Shown here in pieces: positions 1 through 8,253 of a stretch of 64,000 nucleotides of DNA. The notes under the pieces were generated by a model. That model worked only from the letters and a program-made list of their open reading frames with translations. It did no database searches and was not told the DNA's origin. The position numbers and the translations under genes were made by a program. Where the stretch lies: the NCBI GenBank assembly GCA_031404815.1, contig JANNIH010000081.1, forward strand, positions 1 to 64,000. Reading direction: 5' to 3'. Within the stretch, counting starts at the first letter, position 1. Each line of letters starts with the position of its first letter. This DNA comes from DASYKS01 sp031404815 (GTDB taxonomy: Bacteria; Acidobacteriota; Thermoanaerobaculia; Multivoradales; UBA5704).

Positions 1-545
1 GCGGCGTCCACCCCCCAAGGGATGTGTTCGATCTTCTGCCGGAACGGCCGCAGGTGGGGCGAAAAATCGCCGTAGCCGGGGTTCGAAGTGACGATTCGGG
101 TCGAGCGCCGGAGCAGCCGCGGCAGGAACCACCGGTTGTAGGCCGCGCCGATCATCCCCTTGAGCCCCGGCCCGACCAGGTCGTTGTTGTAGGAGAAGAC
201 GAGCGGGATCTTCTTCTCTTCCGCAACGATCCCCGCCGCATCCGCAAACCAGGCGGTCGGCATGTGGGTGTGGATGATGTCCGCCTCCTCGCGGCGGAGC
301 GCGTCGAGCAGACCCCAGGAGAGGTTGGTGTTGCCGATCTTGCCGCGGTACGGGAGGCGCACGACGCCGATGCCATCGACCTCCGGCGGTCCGCCGGCCG
401 GCTCGTCGGCGCAGACGACCCGGACCTGATGTCCGCGCGCGACCAGCTCGCGACTCAAGTGGAGGACGGTGTTCTCCACCCCACCGACATAGGGGAAGAA
501 GCGGACGACGACCTCGAGGATGCGCAACGGTCGGTCGGGATTCAA
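1..545 (-). CDS. GT4-family glycosyltransferase, N-terminal part (runs off left edge)
   Basis: Only the first ~181 residues are present. The frame is open from a TTG at 545 to the window edge and gives a GT-B N-terminal domain: a first beta strand RILEVVVRFFP, then the glycine loop VGGVENTVLHLSREL, and an IIHTHMPTAW segment, all typical of GT4 acceptor-side domains. The TTG is preceded by GAGGGG; another in-frame TTG lies near 569. The frame begins just after the stop of the UbiA-family gene (576) on the same strand, so the two are probably co-transcribed. Likely role: transfer of a sugar from a nucleotide sugar to a lipid-linked glycan at the cytoplasmic membrane. Donor and acceptor cannot be told, and the catalytic EX7E region lies outside the window. 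Confidence 0.85.
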   Translation of the reverse strand, partial: MNPDRPLRILEVVVRFFPYVGGVENTVLHLSRELVARGHQVRVVCADEPAGGPPEVDGIGVVRLPYRGKIGNTNLSWGLLDALRREEADIIHTHMPTAWFADAAGIVAEEKKIPLVFSYNNDLVGPGLKGMIGAAYNRWFLPRLLRRSTRIVTSNPGYGDFSPHLRPFRQKIEHIPWGVDA

Positions 546-575
546 AGGTGCCCCTCGCTCCGAACCGGGCAACCC

Positions 576-1448
576 TCATCCCCCATAGACGACCCAGAGA
601 ACCGCCAGACCCCAGAGCGCGATGTTGATCAGGAACGGCGGGTCGCGCAGGATTGCGTCGGTCGGGCTGCGCCGGTCGGCGAGCTGGTACATCAGATAGA
701 GGTAGCGGAAGATCCCAAACAGCACCAGCGGCACGGTGTAGACCAGATGCTCTGAGTGGTACTTGTCGACCGTCTCCGGCGAGACCGCATAGAGCGCGTA
801 GGAGACCACGGTCGAGGCGGTCACCACGTTGATCATCTGATCGAGAAACGCCGGGCTGTACTGTTCGAGCACCTTCCTCTGCTCGGAGGCGTTCTCTTGC
901 AGCAGCATGATCTCGTGCCGGCGTTTGGAGAACGCGAGGAAGAGCGCCACGAAGATCGTGCACAAGAGTAGCCAGGACGAGACGACCACCGGCACGGCGC
1001 GGGCGCCCGCTTCGACCCGGAGCACGAAGCCGAGCGCGATCGACATGACGTCCAGGATCACCATCCGCTTGAACCAGCCGGTGTAGAGAACGTTGAGCGC
1101 CAGGTACGCCCCGAGAATCCAGGAGAAATCGGGACCGAGCCGGAACGCGATCGCCCCGGCCGCCAAGAGCAGGGCGATCAAAGCAACGATCGCGGCCGGG
1201 GCACCGAGCGCGCCCGAGGCGAGCGGCCGGTCTTTCTTGAGCGGATGCCGCCGATCCTCCTCCCGATCGCGCAGGTCGTTGCCGAGGTAAACCGCGCTCG
1301 AAGCGAAGCAGAACGCCACCAGGGCGAGCAGGCCGTGCTCAAGCGCGAGCGGATCGCCCAGCCGACGCGAAAAGACCAGCGGCGCGAGCACGAACGCGTT
1401 CTTCGCCCATTGGGCCGGGCGGAGCGATTTGATCAGGGGGAGGATCAT
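576..1448 (-). CDS. UbiA-family prenyltransferase, decaprenyl-phosphate phosphoribosyltransferase-like
   Basis: A 290-residue polytopic membrane protein starting at ATG 1448 (MILPLIKSLRPAQW). The first Asp-rich prenyl-diphosphate/metal motif is NDLRDREEDRRHP, followed by KKDRPLASG; the second region is LDVMSIALGFVLRVEAG. Those signatures match the branch that transfers 5-phosphoribose from PRPP to polyprenyl phosphate (DPPR synthase, Rv3806c type) rather than quinone-pathway UbiA. About eight hydrophobic segments are visible. The open frame extends upstream to 1700, but that part is basic, low-complexity and unlike the family, so I start at 1448. Its neighbour (1-545) is a glycosyltransferase. 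The epimerase partners DprE1/DprE2 are not in the window. The sub-family call is from motif recall only. Confidence 0.8.
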   Translation of the reverse strand: MILPLIKSLRPAQWAKNAFVLAPLVFSRRLGDPLALEHGLLALVAFCFASSAVYLGNDLRDREEDRRHPLKKDRPLASGALGAPAAIVALIALLLAAGAIAFRLGPDFSWILGAYLALNVLYTGWFKRMVILDVMSIALGFVLRVEAGARAVPVVVSSWLLLCTIFVALFLAFSKRRHEIMLLQENASEQRKVLEQYSPAFLDQMINVVTASTVVSYALYAVSPETVDKYHSEHLVYTVPLVLFGIFRYLYLMYQLADRRSPTDAILRDPPFLINIALWGLAVLWVVYGG

Positions 1449-1633
1449 GGTCTGGCGGGTCTCCGAGCCACTTGAGTCTATCAGCCCAAGGCCAGGCGCT
1501 CCGATCCTGTACCGCGCGGGGAATCGCCCCCCCCTGCACCGCCAGCGCCCACCAAGCGAGAACAGGAGGAGAGCCCACTCCCCACCAGTCCGCTGAAATG
1601 GTAAAATCACGCCCACCCTAAGGACCTCACTCA

Positions 1634-2701
1634 ATGACCCGAAAGCCACCCACACCCGACGAGGCTGTCGCCGCTGAAGCTCAGATCTTTGAGCAGTCAA
1701 AGCGAATCGAGTTCTACCTTACCGAGTACTCTGTCGAGCTGCTCGCCGCAAAAATGAGGAAAGGCGAGTTCAAGATCCCTGCCTACCAACGAGAGGACAC
1801 TTGGGAACCGTCACGAAAGTCGCGCTTCATCGAATCGCTCCTGATGGGCTTGCCGATTCCCTTTCTCTTCTTTTGGGAAAGTACCCAGACCGGAGAACTC
1901 GAGATCGTAGATGGCTCTCAGCGCCTACGCACCGTCGAGCAGTTCGTGCTCGGCGACATGATTCTCGGAGAGCTCGACACATTGTACCTGCTCGAGGGCT
2001 TCGGATTCCGCGACCTACCGGTATCCCGACAGCGTAAGATTATGAATCGGTCGATACGCGGCATTGTGCTCAATGAGCATGCCGACGAACAGGCGCGGTT
2101 TGACCTTTTTGACCGGATCAACACTGGCAGCAAGATCGCCAACAAAGCCGAGGTGCGGCGGGGTGCGTTAGTGGGGCCCTTCCTCGACTTGGTGATTTCT
2201 CTGGCTACGGATTCGAGGTTCACGAAGCTGGCGCCCGTGCCGGAGGCACAGAACAAACTGCGTGCCGGGGAGGAGCTCGTTACCCGATTCTTTGCATATG
2301 GAGACGGACTTGTCGGCTATCACGATAAAGTTTCCGAATTCCTGTTTGAGTACGCTCGGAGAATGAACCAGAAGTTCGCGGAGAACCCGGACACTGTAGA
2401 GCAGTACCGGCAGCGGTTCTTTGACACCCTGGCGTTCGTCGCGCGAATCTTTCCGTACGGGTTCCGTCGCGCGAGAAAGGGTGTGGCAACACCGAGGGCT
2501 CGATTTGAAGCCATCGCAGTTGGTAGCTACCTCGCGTTGAAGGAGCGGCCAGGCTTGGCCTCTGAATCTCCCAACATTGATTGGTTGAACGGCGACGCCT
2601 TCAAAGAAGTAACGGGGTCGGACGGCGCGAATGCCATCAGTAGGCTGACCAATCGCCTTCATTTTGTGCGAGATCGTTTGCTTGGAGAGCCTGGAGCGTG
2701 A
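1634..2701 (+). CDS. DUF262 (GmrS/ParB-like) domain protein of an R-M-like defence cassette
   Basis: 355 residues. The hallmark DUF262 motif V-D-G-S-Q-R is at residues 92-97 (D93, Q96, R97), preceded by IPAYQREDTWEPSRKSRF (the Y-Q-R-x-x-x-W element) near residue 50 and followed by FDLFDRINTGS near 155. DUF262 has a ParB/sulfiredoxin-like fold and binds or hydrolyses NTPs in GmrSD and related defence proteins. There is no C-terminal HNH (DUF1524) nuclease, so this resembles a stand-alone GmrS-like half. AAGGA at 1620-1624 is the ribosome site; TAAAAT at 1602-1607 could be a -10 box but has no convincing -35. First gene of three; its TGA overlaps the GTG of the next gene. Base composition is lower in GC than neighbours (26 of 60 at 2281-2340), suggesting transfer. 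Confidence 0.88.
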   Translation: MTRKPPTPDEAVAAEAQIFEQSKRIEFYLTEYSVELLAAKMRKGEFKIPAYQREDTWEPSRKSRFIESLLMGLPIPFLFFWESTQTGELEIVDGSQRLRTVEQFVLGDMILGELDTLYLLEGFGFRDLPVSRQRKIMNRSIRGIVLNEHADEQARFDLFDRINTGSKIANKAEVRRGALVGPFLDLVISLATDSRFTKLAPVPEAQNKLRAGEELVTRFFAYGDGLVGYHDKVSEFLFEYARRMNQKFAENPDTVEQYRQRFFDTLAFVARIFPYGFRRARKGVATPRARFEAIAVGSYLALKERPGLASESPNIDWLNGDAFKEVTGSDGANAISRLTNRLHFVRDRLLGEPGA

Positions 2702-3432
2702 GCGCCTTGACCGAGGCGTTTGAAACGCGACGGCAGGAGATCGACGCCTATCTGGATTTCCTCGCGGCCCTCGACCAGCAAATTCAAGAAGGTGTGCCGA
2801 GGTTGGGAAAAGTTACAGTTACGGCACAGCAGCAGAAAATTCTCTATTCTGCCGTCTATCTGCATCTCTACAATCTGATCGAGGCAACCGTCACCCGCTG
2901 TGTGGATGCTGTTTCTGCTGTGGCGGCGTTGAGGTGGTACCCCCGCGACCTGTCAGCGCACCTCCGTCGCGAATGGGTTCGAGCCGCAGCGCGAACCCAC
3001 GTCGGGATGGACTACGAGAAGCGCTTAGAGTCCGCACTTGAGCTTTGCGATGTTTTGGTTCGGGCGCTTCCAGTCCCGAGTTGGGAGATCGAGAAAGGTA
3101 GTGCCAACTGGGACGACCGACAGATTGAGAGCATCTCTTCTCGCATTGGGCTTAACCTTCGAATCAGCGCGGCGGTCCTTGAAGGCGTGAAACGCCCTTT
3201 TCGTGACGATCGAGGACCTCTGGGTCTTGTTAAATGTCTACGAAATGATCTCGCTCACGGTAGCCTCTCGTTCACAGAATGTGGCGAGGGGGCAACGGTC
3301 GAAAACCTGAAGGACTTGGCTCAGCGAACCGTCCATTACTTGCGAGAGGTTGTCGCGGCCTTTCAGACGTATATCGAAGGTCACGAGTTTCTCGTTCCAG
3401 AGAAGCGACCTCGAACGGAAACACCCCCTTGA
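2698..3432 (+). CDS. MAE_28990/MAE_18760-type HEPN nuclease
   Basis: 244 residues from GTG 2698, whose last bases form the TGA of the DUF262 gene (GTGA overlap). The diagnostic feature is R182-N-D-L-A-H187 followed by G, the Rx4-6H active site of HEPN-superfamily ribonucleases. It lies in a helical domain whose N-terminal half (IEATVTRCVDAV, then the long helices around residues 80-125) matches what I remember of the MAE_28990/MAE_18760 group. HEPN proteins of this group are described next to cytosine methyltransferases and DUF262 proteins in surveys of the superfamily. Likely role: toxic RNase effector, restrained or triggered by its cassette partners, giving abortive or restriction-like defence. 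No signal peptide or membrane segment. Substrate unknown. Confidence 0.82.
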   Translation: MSALTEAFETRRQEIDAYLDFLAALDQQIQEGVPRLGKVTVTAQQQKILYSAVYLHLYNLIEATVTRCVDAVSAVAALRWYPRDLSAHLRREWVRAAARTHVGMDYEKRLESALELCDVLVRALPVPSWEIEKGSANWDDRQIESISSRIGLNLRISAAVLEGVKRPFRDDRGPLGLVKCLRNDLAHGSLSFTECGEGATVENLKDLAQRTVHYLREVVAAFQTYIEGHEFLVPEKRPRTETPP

Positions 3433-4508
3433 ACCACCTAGAGTACAAAACCGTCGACCACCCCAAGATCTCTTGCGTGGATCTCTTTTGCGGACTGGGT
3501 GGCCTTACGCACGGACTCATTCGAGGTGGCGTTCGGGTCGCTGCAGGGATCGACATCGATTCGTCTTGTCGATTCCCTTACGAAACGAATAACGACGCTG
3601 CGTTTGTCGAAAGAGATATCCGCAACCTTACAGGGCCGGAGCTCTCAGGATTGTTCGGCCCCACTTCGGGCGCAAGACTATTGGCGGGCTGTGCTCCATG
3701 TCAGCCTTTCTCGACCTATAGCCGAAAAGGGCGCCATATCCGTAAGGATGCCAAGTGGGATCTGGTCAATGACTTTGGGCGACTTGTCCAGGAAGCTCAG
3801 CCTGACCTCGTGACGATGGAGAATGTTCCTCAGCTTCTCGACCATCAGGTCTTCGAAAATTTTCTCGACGCGCTCGCCGGGTACTCGAAATGGTGGGGCG
3901 TTGTCGAGTGCGCGCGTTACGGCGTACCCCAGTCTCGCAAGAGACTCGTCTTGCTGGCCTCTCGATTGGGACCCATTACCTTGACGCCACCAACGGAGAG
4001 CGAGAGCAGGAGAACCGTCCGCGACGCGATCGCCCATTTACCCCCGCTCGCGGCAGGAGAATCGGATCATGAGGATGCGCTCCATTCCGCCTGCTCATTG
4101 GCCCCGATCAACCTTCAGCGAATCAGAGCTTCGCGGCCAGGCGGAACTTGGCGCGATTGGGACGAATCATTGAAAGCAGGATGCCATCGAAAGGTGTCAG
4201 GAGAAACATATCCGAGCGTCTACGGGCGAATGGAGTGGGATAGCCCCGCCCCAACCATAACGACGCAGTGCTTCGGCTACGGAAATGGCCGATTTGGCCA
4301 TCCCGAACAAGACCGAGCGATCTCTCTGCGAGAAGCTGCTGTGCTCCAAACGTTTCCGGACACCTATCGATTTCTGCCAGAAGGAGAGCGCCCACGCTTC
4401 AGTGTGCTGGGCCGCTTGATCGGGAACGCGGTACCCGTTCGAATTGGTGAAGTCGTCGCAACAAGTTTGCTGTCCCACCTAGCCCCAGGAAACGAGAACT
4501 GCCCTTGA
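3429..4508 (+). CDS. C5-cytosine DNA methyltransferase (Dcm family)
   Basis: 359 residues from TTG 3429, which overlaps the HEPN stop (TTGA); the frame is open further upstream but that part matches nothing and lies over the HEPN gene. Conserved blocks in order: I DLFCGLGGLTHG (~residues 17-28); IV GCAPCQPFS with catalytic Cys91; VI MENVP (E-N-V); VIII QSRKRLVLLAS; IX around SLREAAVLQTFP; X GNAVP near the C terminus. The variable target-recognition region lies between about residues 200 and 280. It methylates C5 of cytosine in a specific DNA sequence using SAM; the target cannot be read from sequence. No conventional restriction endonuclease is adjacent, so the partners are the DUF262 and HEPN proteins. 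Confidence 0.95.
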   Translation: MNHLEYKTVDHPKISCVDLFCGLGGLTHGLIRGGVRVAAGIDIDSSCRFPYETNNDAAFVERDIRNLTGPELSGLFGPTSGARLLAGCAPCQPFSTYSRKGRHIRKDAKWDLVNDFGRLVQEAQPDLVTMENVPQLLDHQVFENFLDALAGYSKWWGVVECARYGVPQSRKRLVLLASRLGPITLTPPTESESRRTVRDAIAHLPPLAAGESDHEDALHSACSLAPINLQRIRASRPGGTWRDWDESLKAGCHRKVSGETYPSVYGRMEWDSPAPTITTQCFGYGNGRFGHPEQDRAISLREAAVLQTFPDTYRFLPEGERPRFSVLGRLIGNAVPVRIGEVVATSLLSHLAPGNENCP

Positions 4509-6982
4509 GACGCTTCGTCCTTTTGTACGTCCTGCCCGCGATGCTGCTGCTCGGGGCGATCGCTCTCCCCCTCGCCCGCGGCGATCGGACCTTCTTTCTT
4601 CGCGATGTCCTGAACTCGCATCTGAACATGAAATGGTCGCAGGCCGAGGCGATGCGAGCGGGCTACCTGCCTCTGGTCGACATCTACCGGGCGGGAGGCC
4701 AGCCGCTCGCCGGGAACCCGAACGCCGCGCCGTTTTATCCCGACAATGTGCTCTACCTCTTCGCGTCACCGCTCTGGGCCGAGAACGCCCATTTCTGGAT
4801 TCATCTGCTGCTCGCACCGTTCGCCTTCTTCTGGATGGCGCGCGCGTTCGGCCTGGGGCGCGAGGCGTCTTGGGCGGCCGCGCTCGCCTATACCTTCTCG
4901 GGGTTCTACTTCTCGCACCTGAACTTCTTCAACCTGATCGCCGGGGCGACTCTCGCCCCGGCGTTCGTCGCCGCCTGTTTGCGCCTGGGGGTTTCCGAGC
5001 GGAAAGCCGCCCGCGCTTGGATGCCGCTCGCGCTCGCGCTGCTCTGGACCCTGCTGCTGCTCGGTGGCGACCCGTTTCTCGCTGTCCTCGCCCTCGCGCT
5101 CGGCGGAACCGCGTTCCTGATGCGGAAACCGCGGCCGCGCTTCGCCCATTGGGCGATCTTGGCCGGCGCGCTCGCGCTCGGCTCGGTGGTCGCGCTGCCG
5201 CAGATCGTCGAATTCCTGCGTATTCTACCCCTGTCGTTTCGCGGTCACTACGGCTACACCGCCAAGGTCGCGATGGTCGCCAGCTGGGATCCGCACCAGC
5301 TGATCGAATGGCTGGTGCCGTTCTTCTTCGGTCGGCCGGATCGCCTGGGAGGCGGGGGGTTTTGGGGGCATCGGTACTTTACGGACGTGCCCCCCTACTA
5401 CTTCTCGCTCTACCCCGGCTTGCTGGTCCTGGCGCTCGCCGCCACCTCGGGCAAGCCGCGCTCGCGCGCCGCGCTCTGGTCTTGGGGTGCCGTGGCGTTC
5501 GGACTGTTCTTCGCTCTGGGCAAGTTCAACCCCGGGGTCGATTGGATCTTCGAGCTCGGTCGCGGATCGTTCCGCTACCCGGTCAAGTTCTGGCCGCCGG
5601 TGGCCGTTGGGCTCGCGATGCTCGCCGGCATCGGTTTCGAGCGCCTGTTCGCTCGAACGGACGCCGAGCGACCCCGGGCGTTTCGGGTCGCGCTGTCGGT
5701 GCTCTTCATCGCCCTGTTCGGCGCGTGGATCTTCTTGAGTTTCTTTCCCGAACCGGCGCGCGCCGGAGCGAAGTGGCTGATGACCAACCGGCCGGCCGCC
5801 CTGATCGAGAACGAGCGCCTCCGCTGGGCCGGTCTCTGCCTGTTTTCCTGGGTTGCGGTCGCCCTGTTCGGCCTGGCCGCGCGCCTTTCGCGTCGGCATG
5901 CCGTCCTCGGTGGTGCCCTCCTGCTTTCGCTCCACGTCGCCTTCCAGCTGTTTTTCTTGGGGCCGCTCTACGCGACCGACGAGGTCGGTCCCTACCTTAC
6001 GACACCCGCTGCGCTCGCCTTCGTGCCGCCGGGATCGCGGGTGGTCCACGGCTCGTTCCTGAACCTGTTCCACGATGCGAAGATCGAGGGGGGTAACTTT
6101 CCCCAGCCGCTCACTCTGTTTCTGGAGCGCCGCGCGTTCGCCGAGCTCTATCCGTTCACCGGCCCGATCCACAAGAGGCGCTTCGAGCTCAACGTGTCGC
6201 CCGAAGGGCTCGATTCGTTCCTGACCCGGATGTCCCAAGGGGGGATCAAGACGGCCAAGGATATCGACCGGGTGCGCCTGCTCGCGGCGTGGGGGGTGAA
6301 TCGGCTGTTGATCGGCGCGCCGCTCGCGGCGGATGCGGAAAGACAGGTCCGACGGCTCGCCAAGCTGCCGAGCTTCGGCCGCGAGCTGCTGATCTACGAG
6401 ATCCCCAATGCCGCCCCCTCCGCCTACTTGGCCACCCGATTGATTGGGGCGCCCCACATGAACAGCGGCTACGCCGCGCTGCTCGCGCCCGACTTCGATC
6501 CCCGAAGCGAAGCGGTGGTCGAAGGCAAAGTCGGCTCACAACGGCGCGGCGGCGGCACGGTGCGCATTCTTCGTGACGAATCGGAACGGTTCGTGGCCGA
6601 ACTCGACTCCCGTGGACCCGGTTTCCTGGTCGTCCAGCGCGCCGACCTGTCGATCTATCGGGTGACCCTCGACGGGAAACCCGCGGAGCGCAGGATCGCC
6701 AACCTCCAACGTATCGGGATCCCGGTTCCCGCCGGCCGGCACCGGGTCGAGATCGAAACCGACCGCCGACCGCTCCACCGCTCGACCGCCGCGGCGCTCG
6801 CCGCGCTGCTGCTTCTGCCGCTCCTCGGATGGTTCGGAGGACGGGTGCGGCCTCCGGTTCAGCCGGAAGTACCGGCCGAGGAAAGTCTCGCGGACGAAGT
6901 GGATTCGCCGGTAGAGCTTCCGGAGACCGCGGAGATACCCTCGGACATTCCGGTCGAAAAACTAGAAAGTGGGGAGCTGTGA
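4505..6982 (+). CDS. YfhO-family polytopic membrane protein (GT-C-like)
   Basis: 825 residues: an N-terminal hydrophobic segment, about a dozen membrane spans to roughly residue 480, a soluble region, and a last span at ~760-780 before an acidic Pro/Glu-rich tail. YfhO hallmarks are the early loop FFLRDVLNSHLNMKW with NPNAAPFYPDN, and the C-terminal YRVTLDGKPAE ... VPAGRHRVEIE segment ('DGkpa ... paGkH'). YfhO proteins are linked to addition of sugars onto cell-surface polymers from the outer face of the membrane; the donor is unknown here. Start TTG 4505 overlaps the methyltransferase TGA; an ATG at 4541 is an alternative start that would lose the basic N terminus. GC returns to the high background here. 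Confidence 0.78.
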   Translation: MRRFVLLYVLPAMLLLGAIALPLARGDRTFFLRDVLNSHLNMKWSQAEAMRAGYLPLVDIYRAGGQPLAGNPNAAPFYPDNVLYLFASPLWAENAHFWIHLLLAPFAFFWMARAFGLGREASWAAALAYTFSGFYFSHLNFFNLIAGATLAPAFVAACLRLGVSERKAARAWMPLALALLWTLLLLGGDPFLAVLALALGGTAFLMRKPRPRFAHWAILAGALALGSVVALPQIVEFLRILPLSFRGHYGYTAKVAMVASWDPHQLIEWLVPFFFGRPDRLGGGGFWGHRYFTDVPPYYFSLYPGLLVLALAATSGKPRSRAALWSWGAVAFGLFFALGKFNPGVDWIFELGRGSFRYPVKFWPPVAVGLAMLAGIGFERLFARTDAERPRAFRVALSVLFIALFGAWIFLSFFPEPARAGAKWLMTNRPAALIENERLRWAGLCLFSWVAVALFGLAARLSRRHAVLGGALLLSLHVAFQLFFLGPLYATDEVGPYLTTPAALAFVPPGSRVVHGSFLNLFHDAKIEGGNFPQPLTLFLERRAFAELYPFTGPIHKRRFELNVSPEGLDSFLTRMSQGGIKTAKDIDRVRLLAAWGVNRLLIGAPLAADAERQVRRLAKLPSFGRELLIYEIPNAAPSAYLATRLIGAPHMNSGYAALLAPDFDPRSEAVVEGKVGSQRRGGGTVRILRDESERFVAELDSRGPGFLVVQRADLSIYRVTLDGKPAERRIANLQRIGIPVPAGRHRVEIETDRRPLHRSTAAALAALLLLPLLGWFGGRVRPPVQPEVPAEESLADEVDSPVELPETAEIPSDIPVEKLESGEL

Positions 6983-7506
6983 TGAAAAACACGTCCGCCG
7001 CATGGATTTTCCTCGGCCTGCTCGCAGGCTGCCGCGCTCCCGCGCCGGAGGCGACGGAGCCGGCCGTCAGGTCCGATCTCTCTTCCGGACTCGACAGCTC
7101 CGCCGTTGAACCGGAGACCACCACACCGGACAAGGTGAAGGCGACGAAGAGCCTTTCGGGGAGGTTCGTCGGCTTCGAGGCGGGCGACTATCTGCACGGC
7201 GTGTTCAGCCAGCCGGACGGCGAGAGGGTGTCGTTCTTCCTCGAGCGCGGGATGGAGATTTTTCTCCTCGACCATGCGCAGGAATCGCTGGAGCTGGAGG
7301 TTCAAACGCTCGACACCAATATCCCCGAAGCGGGCGGGATCATCGAGATCGATCGGCTTCACTCCATTCGGGCGGGCGGCGTGAGCTTTGCCGATTGGTG
7401 GAAGACGGCGGAACCGAACTTCGGCAAGCTGCTCGACGAGTATCAGGCAGGAATCGAAAAAGCGACGCTCGCGCCGGATTTGGGGGAGACGAGCGACAAC
7501 CGTTGA
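6982..7506 (+). CDS. Predicted lipoprotein, function unknown
   Basis: 174 residues from ATG 6982, which overlaps the YfhO stop (TGATG), with GGGGAG at 6971-6976 as ribosome site. The N terminus is a lipoprotein signal, with lipobox L-A-G-C placing the lipidated Cys at residue 17. After a Thr/Pro/Glu-rich linker (to ~55), a compact domain of about 110 residues begins at GRFVGFEAGDYLHGVF. It contains no motif I recognise. Translational coupling to the YfhO gene suggests an envelope role alongside it. It ends one base before the convergent rsmI stop. Confidence 0.8.
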   Translation: MKNTSAAWIFLGLLAGCRAPAPEATEPAVRSDLSSGLDSSAVEPETTTPDKVKATKSLSGRFVGFEAGDYLHGVFSQPDGERVSFFLERGMEIFLLDHAQESLELEVQTLDTNIPEAGGIIEIDRLHSIRAGGVSFADWWKTAEPNFGKLLDEYQAGIEKATLAPDLGETSDNR

Positions 7507-7507
7507 A

Positions 7508-8227
7508 TCAGACCGACCCGCCCAAAACCAGCACGAACTCACCTTTGAGGCTCGGCCGGGCGGTAAAGACGACCAGCAGGTGAGAGAGCGGCCCGCGCAC
7601 GATCTCCTCGTGGAGTTTGGTCAGCTCCCGGCCGATCGCGGCGGGGCGGTCGCCCAGCTCGGCATGCGCGTCGGCGAGCGAAGCGAGCAGGCGATGCGGC
7701 GATTCGAACAGGATGACTGTGTGACCGAGCGCGCCCATCTCGCGGTAGAAGGTGCGGCGCTTGCCCGAACGAAACGGTGGAAAGCCGGCGAACGTGAACG
7801 GGTACGGGGGGAGAGCCGAAGCGACCAACGCCGCAAGGATCGCGGAGGCCCCGGGGATCGGCTCGATCCTGGCGCCGCGGGCCGCCGCTTCTCGGACGAG
7901 CAGAAAGCCGGGGTCGGAGAGGAGCGGGGTGCCCGCGTCGCTCGCCACCGCCACCGTGGATCCCCGTTCCAGCTCGGCGAGCAGGCGCGGCAGGCGCTGC
8001 CGTTCGTTGTGCTCGTGCAAGGAGACCAGCGGTTTGCGAATGCCGAGATGGGCGAGCAGCTTGCCGGTCTGCCGGGTGTCCTCGCAGGCGATCAGGTCCG
8101 CGCGTTCGAACGCCTCGCGGGCGCGCGCCGAAAGATCTCCGAGGTTGCCGATCGGGGTCGAAACCAGCAGCAGCCGACCGGGATACGGCGCATCGGGCGC
8201 GCGGGAAGTGTCCGCAGGGGAAGACAT
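7508..8227 (-). CDS. rsmI: 16S rRNA (cytidine-1402-2'-O)-methyltransferase
   Basis: 239 residues from ATG 8227. Tetrapyrrole-methylase fold with the RsmI signatures: LLLVSTPIGNLGDLSARA near the N terminus, ACEDTRQTGKLL, the DAGTPLLSDPG loop, PIPGASAILAALVASALP, and GELTKLHEE-type sequence (here GRELTKLHEEIVRG) near the end. It methylates the ribose of C1402 in the 30S decoding centre using SAM. It is shorter than the usual ~275-290 residues because the C-terminal extension that follows the methylase domain in E. coli is missing. An in-frame ATG 33 bases upstream (8260) lies beyond an 18-bp palindrome centred between this gene and its divergent neighbour. Confidence 0.95.
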   Translation of the reverse strand: MSSPADTSRAPDAPYPGRLLLVSTPIGNLGDLSARAREAFERADLIACEDTRQTGKLLAHLGIRKPLVSLHEHNERQRLPRLLAELERGSTVAVASDAGTPLLSDPGFLLVREAAARGARIEPIPGASAILAALVASALPPYPFTFAGFPPFRSGKRRTFYREMGALGHTVILFESPHRLLASLADAHAELGDRPAAIGRELTKLHEEIVRGPLSHLLVVFTARPSLKGEFVLVLGGSV

Positions 8228-8231
8228 CGTG

Positions 8232-8249
8232 GCGGATGCTAGCATCCGC
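8232..8249. promoter_or_regulatory. Perfect 18-bp palindrome between divergent start codons
   Basis: GCGGATGCTAGCATCCGC is identical on both strands and its centre (8240.5) is exactly midway between the chosen start codons at 8227 (rsmI) and 8254 (surA-like). Each arm contains an ATG in frame with the gene it faces, so both genes could also begin with M-L-A-S-A. It may be a symmetric operator, or simply a start region shared by both strands. Only 26 bases separate the two start codons, so any promoters must lie inside the opposite coding sequence. Confidence 0.5.
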
Positions 8250-8253
8250 TGCG

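Noticed and set aside
24..755. Long plus-strand frame at the left edge
   Set aside because: It is the antisense shadow of the partial GT4 and UbiA-family genes; its peptide is Arg/Asp-rich and lacks any family motif.
1449..1700. N-terminal 84-residue extension of the UbiA-family protein
   Set aside because: Basic, low-complexity and absent from the family; ATG 1448 begins the conserved region and the extension would overlap the DUF262 start.
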